Source: Acidimicrobiia bacterium
GTDB taxonomy: Bacteria > Actinomycetota > Acidimicrobiia > Spongiisociales > SHLN01
DNA: 8,335 nucleotides
Assembly: GCA_004283105.1 (NCBI GenBank)
Contig: SHLN01000112.1
Location: forward strand, 1 to 8,335
Direction: 5' to 3'
Below the pieces are notes generated by a model that worked only from the letters and a program-made list of their open reading frames with translations, searched no databases and had not been told where the DNA came from. The position numbers and the translations under genes were made by a program. Of the stretch, positions 6,261 to 8,335 are shown piece after piece (within the stretch, counting starts at the first letter, position 1; each line of letters starts with the position of its first letter).

Positions 6261-6281
6261 GACGAGGGACGAGGGACGAAG
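6261..6281. repeat. Heptanucleotide tandem repeat, three units, GACGAGG
   Basis: Two perfect GACGAGG units and a third with one change (GACGAAG) sit just beyond the 3' end of the DUF402 gene. A fourth degenerate unit (GACAGCG) leads into the hairpin at 6286-6302. Confidence 0.75.
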
Positions 6282-6285
6282 GACA

Positions 6286-6302
6286 GCGCTGCGAAGCAGC
6301 GC
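6286..6302 (-). terminator. Short hairpin abutting the DUF402 stop codon
   Basis: GCGCTGC and GCAGCGC form a perfect 7-base-pair stem around a 3-base loop. On the minus strand it begins at the base immediately after the TAG stop of the DUF402 gene. There is no U-tract, so intrinsic termination is uncertain; it could instead stabilise the mRNA 3' end. Confidence 0.45.
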
Positions 6303-6857
6303 CTAGGAACCCGAAGGGTTCCCCTCGACCAACCTCAGCCACTTCTCGCCCGCGACTCCGAAGGGCTCTTCCCCGGACTCGAGTTTGAGGACGAGGTCGG
6401 CGGCGGTCATGCGGGCGCGGTCGACGATGGAGTCCGGGTAGGCGAACAGGTTGGAGTGAGCGAGGAACTCGTCCTCATCGAGGACCTCGACCGACCGATC
6501 GTGGCGAAGCACAACGTCTAGATCGAGGTCGACCATCTCCACCAGATCTGGCGTCGGCCGCGTGGCGGGTGTGATCACGTCGACGTAGATGCGGTAGTCG
6601 TCGCTGTGATCTCCGTTGAAGAACAGGGTCCACCACCGGTCCGGAGCAACGAGTTGCACGAACGGGCTCGGCCACTGTTTGGCAGGCTCGTGGCCGCGCT
6701 GGATCGTCGTCCCGGCCGGGCCGCCCAGCCACAGGCCGTGCTCGTCCTCGCCCAGGGACACCATGTCGTGGCGCCAGTGGAGGTCACCCGGGTACTTGAA
6801 GTACTGGACGATCACCGGCGCTCTCGAATCAGGCGCATGGGTCAATTGCCGCGGCAT
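6303..6857 (-). CDS. DUF402 / FomD-like domain protein
   Basis: The 184-residue cytoplasmic protein matches the DUF402 family pattern. It has a beta-rich N-terminal half with WWTLFFNGD (75-83), then DYRIYVDVITP (87-97), the acidic strand VDLDLDVVL (109-117), and LDEDEF (126-131). The family's C-terminal helix follows, FAYPDSIVDRAR...ADLVLKLESGEEPF (138-166). Family members include FomD, a metal-dependent nucleotide-releasing hydrolase of fosfomycin synthesis, and RNase-associated proteins. By analogy the acidic residues D110, D112, D114, D127 and D129 would bind metal and a nucleoside diphosphate substrate. The true substrate is unknown. I chose the ATG at 6857 because a TACAGT box lies six bases upstream. 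A GTG at 6902 would add 15 residues unlike the family and reach into the aldolase leader. It is the first of three same-strand genes, but its 142-base gap to the transporter argues against a tight operon. Confidence 0.85.
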   Translation of the reverse strand: MPRQLTHAPDSRAPVIVQYFKYPGDLHWRHDMVSLGEDEHGLWLGGPAGTTIQRGHEPAKQWPSPFVQLVAPDRWWTLFFNGDHSDDYRIYVDVITPATRPTPDLVEMVDLDLDVVLRHDRSVEVLDEDEFLAHSNLFAYPDSIVDRARMTAADLVLKLESGEEPFGVAGEKWLRLVEGNPSGS

Positions 6858-6873
6858 CGGGCAACTGTAGGGT
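6846..6873 (+). promoter_or_regulatory. Possible promoter of the aldolase gene
   Basis: TTGCCG (6846-6851) and TAGGGT (6868-6873) are 16 bases apart, which would give a leader of about 25 bases carrying the GGAGG site. The -35 lies within the start of the divergent DUF402 gene. Confidence 0.45.
6864..6869 (-). promoter_or_regulatory. Possible -10 box of the DUF402 gene, leaderless
   Basis: The minus strand reads TACAGT six bases before the ATG at 6857, the same spacing as in the toxin promoter. It overlaps the plus-strand TAGGGT box by two bases. No convincing -35 is seen. Confidence 0.45.
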
Positions 6874-6892
6874 TCTGTTGAGAACTTGAGAC

Positions 6893-6897
6893 GGAGG
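6893..6897 (+). promoter_or_regulatory. Ribosome binding site of the aldolase gene
   Basis: GGAGG lies seven bases before the ATG at 6905. This is one of the few genes in the window with a conventional Shine-Dalgarno start, as expected for a highly expressed glycolytic gene. Confidence 0.8.
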
Positions 6898-6904
6898 ACC
6901 ACTC

Positions 6905-7927
6905 ATGCCCATCGCAACGCCCGACAAGTACAAGGCGATGCTCGCCGCCGCTCAGGAAGGCAAGTATGCCTTCCCCGCCATCAACGTGACCTCTTCGGAG
7001 ACCATGAACGCAGCCATGCGGGGCCTGGCCGAATCCGAGTCAGACGGCATCATCCAGATCAGCACCGGAGGCGGCAGCTTCGGCAGCGGCACCTATGTCC
7101 AGGACATGGCCGCGGGTGCCGCCGCCCTGGCCGAGTTCGCCTCGAGCCTGGCGGACCGCTACCCGGTCAACTTCGCTCTCCACACCGACCACTGCCAGGC
7201 CGACAAAGTCGACACGTTCATCCGGCCGCTGCTGGAGATCGCCAAGCAGCGGCGCGGCGAGGGCAAACCGCCCCTGTTCCAGAGCCACATGTTCGATGGC
7301 TCGGCCATCCCCCTCGACGAGAATCTCAAGATCTCGGCCCAGCTCTATGAGGAGATGACACCGCTCGACGTACTCCTCGAGGTCGAGGCCGGCGTGGTCG
7401 GCGGCGAGGAGGACGGCGTCGAGGCGGCCGAGAACGCCAACCTCTACACCACCCCCGAGGACGTCATGAAGGTGGTCGAAGCGCTCGGCGTGCCGGGCGA
7501 GCACACGTATCTGCTGGCCGCCACGTTCGGCAACGTGCACGGCTCCTACAAGCCGGGCAACGTCAAGCTCCGCCCCGAGATCCTCAAGGAGTGCCAGGAC
7601 ACGCTGAAGTCGAACCACCCGGACGCCCGGTTCCTCTACGTGTTCCACGGTGGAAGCGGCTCGCTCATGTCCGAGATTCACGAAGCCGTCGACTACGGCG
7701 TCATCAAGATGAACGTGGACACCGACAACCAGTACGCCTTCACCCGGCCCATCGCCGGCCACATGATGGCCAACTACGACGGCGTGTTGAAGATCGATGG
7801 CGAGGTCGGCAACAAGAAGGTGTACGACCCGCGCTCGTATCTCAAGGCAGCCGAGACGGCCATGGCCGCCCGGGTTGTTCAGACGTGCGAGGAGCTGCGC
7901 TCGGTCGGCAAGACGATCGGCCGCTAG
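6905..7927 (+). CDS. fba: Fructose-bisphosphate aldolase, class II (zinc-dependent)
   Basis: The cytoplasmic enzyme cleaves fructose 1,6-bisphosphate to dihydroxyacetone phosphate and glyceraldehyde 3-phosphate in glycolysis and runs in reverse in gluconeogenesis. The 340 residues carry class II signatures. YAFPAINV is at 21-28. ALHTDHC (91-97) holds the catalytic Asp95 and a zinc His96. LLEVEAGVVGGEEDGV (157-172) is the conserved acidic loop. FGNVHGSYKPG (208-218) has zinc His212, VFHGGSGS (246-253) has zinc His248, and IKMNVDTDNQ (267-276) is the substrate phosphate region. Length is close to the usual 340-360. The sequence resembles the long FbaA-type (class IIa) enzymes rather than the shorter tagatose-type ones. 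The ATG start has a good Shine-Dalgarno site. Upstream is a divergent DUF402 gene sharing the promoter region. Downstream its TAG overlaps the convergent NYN gene stop. Confidence 0.97.
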   Translation: MPIATPDKYKAMLAAAQEGKYAFPAINVTSSETMNAAMRGLAESESDGIIQISTGGGSFGSGTYVQDMAAGAAALAEFASSLADRYPVNFALHTDHCQADKVDTFIRPLLEIAKQRRGEGKPPLFQSHMFDGSAIPLDENLKISAQLYEEMTPLDVLLEVEAGVVGGEEDGVEAAENANLYTTPEDVMKVVEALGVPGEHTYLLAATFGNVHGSYKPGNVKLRPEILKECQDTLKSNHPDARFLYVFHGGSGSLMSEIHEAVDYGVIKMNVDTDNQYAFTRPIAGHMMANYDGVLKIDGEVGNKKVYDPRSYLKAAETAMAARVVQTCEELRSVGKTIGR

Positions 7928-7932
7928 CGGCC
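7919..7932. terminator. Palindrome centred on two overlapping stop codons
   Basis: GGCCGCTAGCGGCC is a perfect 14-base palindrome whose central CTAG contains the TAG stops of both convergent genes. As RNA it can fold into a 5-base-pair GC stem with a CUAG loop on either strand. It could be a minimal bidirectional end signal; it has no U-tract, so intrinsic termination is uncertain. Confidence 0.4.
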
Positions 7933-8335
7933 CTGGATCCAGGCGACAAGAGCCTCGGACCAGATGACGATGGCGCCGAACTGCTCGGAGCCCTCGCGTA
8001 CTTCGCGATCGCTGCTCACGACGGCGAGAGGCTCAACGGTCTCGGCGGCGAGTCGGCGGATCTCGTCGTCGGCGGTCAAGCCCAGCTTGGTGTACCGAAG
8101 CCAGATTCCGCCCGGACCGGCTCCCGTTTCGACCTCGGGGCTTATGGCTGAGTCGTAGACGACCACCACGTTCACCGGTGTCTTGGCGCGGAGCTTGAAG
8201 CGGGATAGCTCCTCGTTGAGCCGCTCACGGGCAGCCGCATCCGGGCCGCCACTCAATCGGAACGTCACGTTGTAGCCGTCGACGAGGAGGGTGAACGGCC
8301 GTGGCTGGCGCGCCAGCCAGTCGACCGCGTTGCGG
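7924..8335 (-). CDS. NYN/PIN-like (YacP-type, DUF901) RNA-binding protein, N-terminus off the right edge
   Basis: The C-terminal 136 residues are visible; the reading frame stays open to the window edge, so the start is missing. The visible part begins with FTLLVDGYN, the hallmark first strand of the NYN fold, with an acidic Asp in a PIN-like active site. Next come a helix (RERLNEELSRFKLRA), a second strand VVVVYDSA with another Asp, a TADDEIRRLA acidic helix, and VVSSDREV, the strand and loop typical of YacP/DUF901 proteins. Members are predicted single-strand RNA-cleaving or RNA-binding proteins; Rae1/YacP of Bacillus is a ribosome-associated mRNA endonuclease. The acidic positions seen here are consistent with an active nuclease, but that is inference. 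Many actinobacterial relatives have a long N-terminal extension, which cannot be judged here. Its TAG stop overlaps the aldolase TAG in a tail-to-tail CTAG. Confidence 0.85.
   Translation of the reverse strand, partial: RNAVDWLARQPRPFTLLVDGYNVTFRLSGGPDAAARERLNEELSRFKLRAKTPVNVVVVYDSAISPEVETGAGPGGIWLRYTKLGLTADDEIRRLAAETVEPLAVVSSDREVREGSEQFGAIVIWSEALVAWIQGR

Noticed and set aside
6858..6902. N-terminal extension of the DUF402 protein from a GTG at 6902
   Set aside because: The extra 15 residues do not look like the family and would place the start almost on top of the aldolase start. The ATG at 6857 has a well-spaced TACAGT box.
7040..7762. Minus-strand open frame (240 codons) antisense to the aldolase
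   Set aside because: It is fully embedded opposite the aldolase gene. Val/Glu/Gly/Leu-rich low-complexity translation is typical of the antisense shadow of a high-GC gene.

Overview
The window is GC-rich, densely packed bacterial DNA. Every gene I can place looks chromosomal and actinobacterial in style: strong C/G third-position bias, a small Cys-rich protein of a type I associate with Actinomycetota, a DUF402 protein, a YacP-like NYN protein, and several start codons lying 6-9 bases after a TANNNT box (leaderless mRNAs). My best guess is Actinomycetota, possibly an Acidimicrobiia-like lineage. That is inference from style, not from a marker gene. There is no rRNA, tRNA, insertion sequence or CRISPR array.

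Layout. Positions 1-1411 (minus) hold the start of a small double-CxxC protein and, upstream of it, a predicted lipoprotein with four Asp-box-like motifs. A compact AT-rich divergent promoter at about 1489-1523 separates these from a plus-strand two-gene unit. The first gene (1524-3329) encodes a 601-residue cysteine-free protein built like a polymorphic toxin. The second (3326-3682) overlaps its stop codon and encodes a 118-residue putative immunity protein. Positions 3698-6857 (minus) hold three genes read in the order DUF402 hydrolase-like protein, EamA/DMT-family transporter, archaeal/eukaryotic-type prolyl-tRNA synthetase. The gaps on either side of the transporter contain short 7-base tandem repeats. 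A 47-base divergent promoter then leads into a class II fructose-bisphosphate aldolase (6905-7927, plus). Its TAG stop shares a CTAG with the TAG stop of a convergent NYN-domain protein that runs off the right edge.

The part most worth attention is 1489-3682. The toxin candidate has a helical N-terminal carrier region, a Gly/Ala-rich pre-toxin segment and a short C-terminal tip. At about codon 500 codon use changes sharply: by hand count C-ending codons fall from 47/70 to 35/102. The adjacent immunity gene matches the tip (40/118). That is the pattern expected if a toxin tip and its immunity gene were exchanged together onto an older carrier. No secretion genes are in the window, so the export route is unknown. 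The remaining genes are housekeeping (aldolase, prolyl-tRNA synthetase) or common accessory functions. No stretch over 300 bases lacks a gene.
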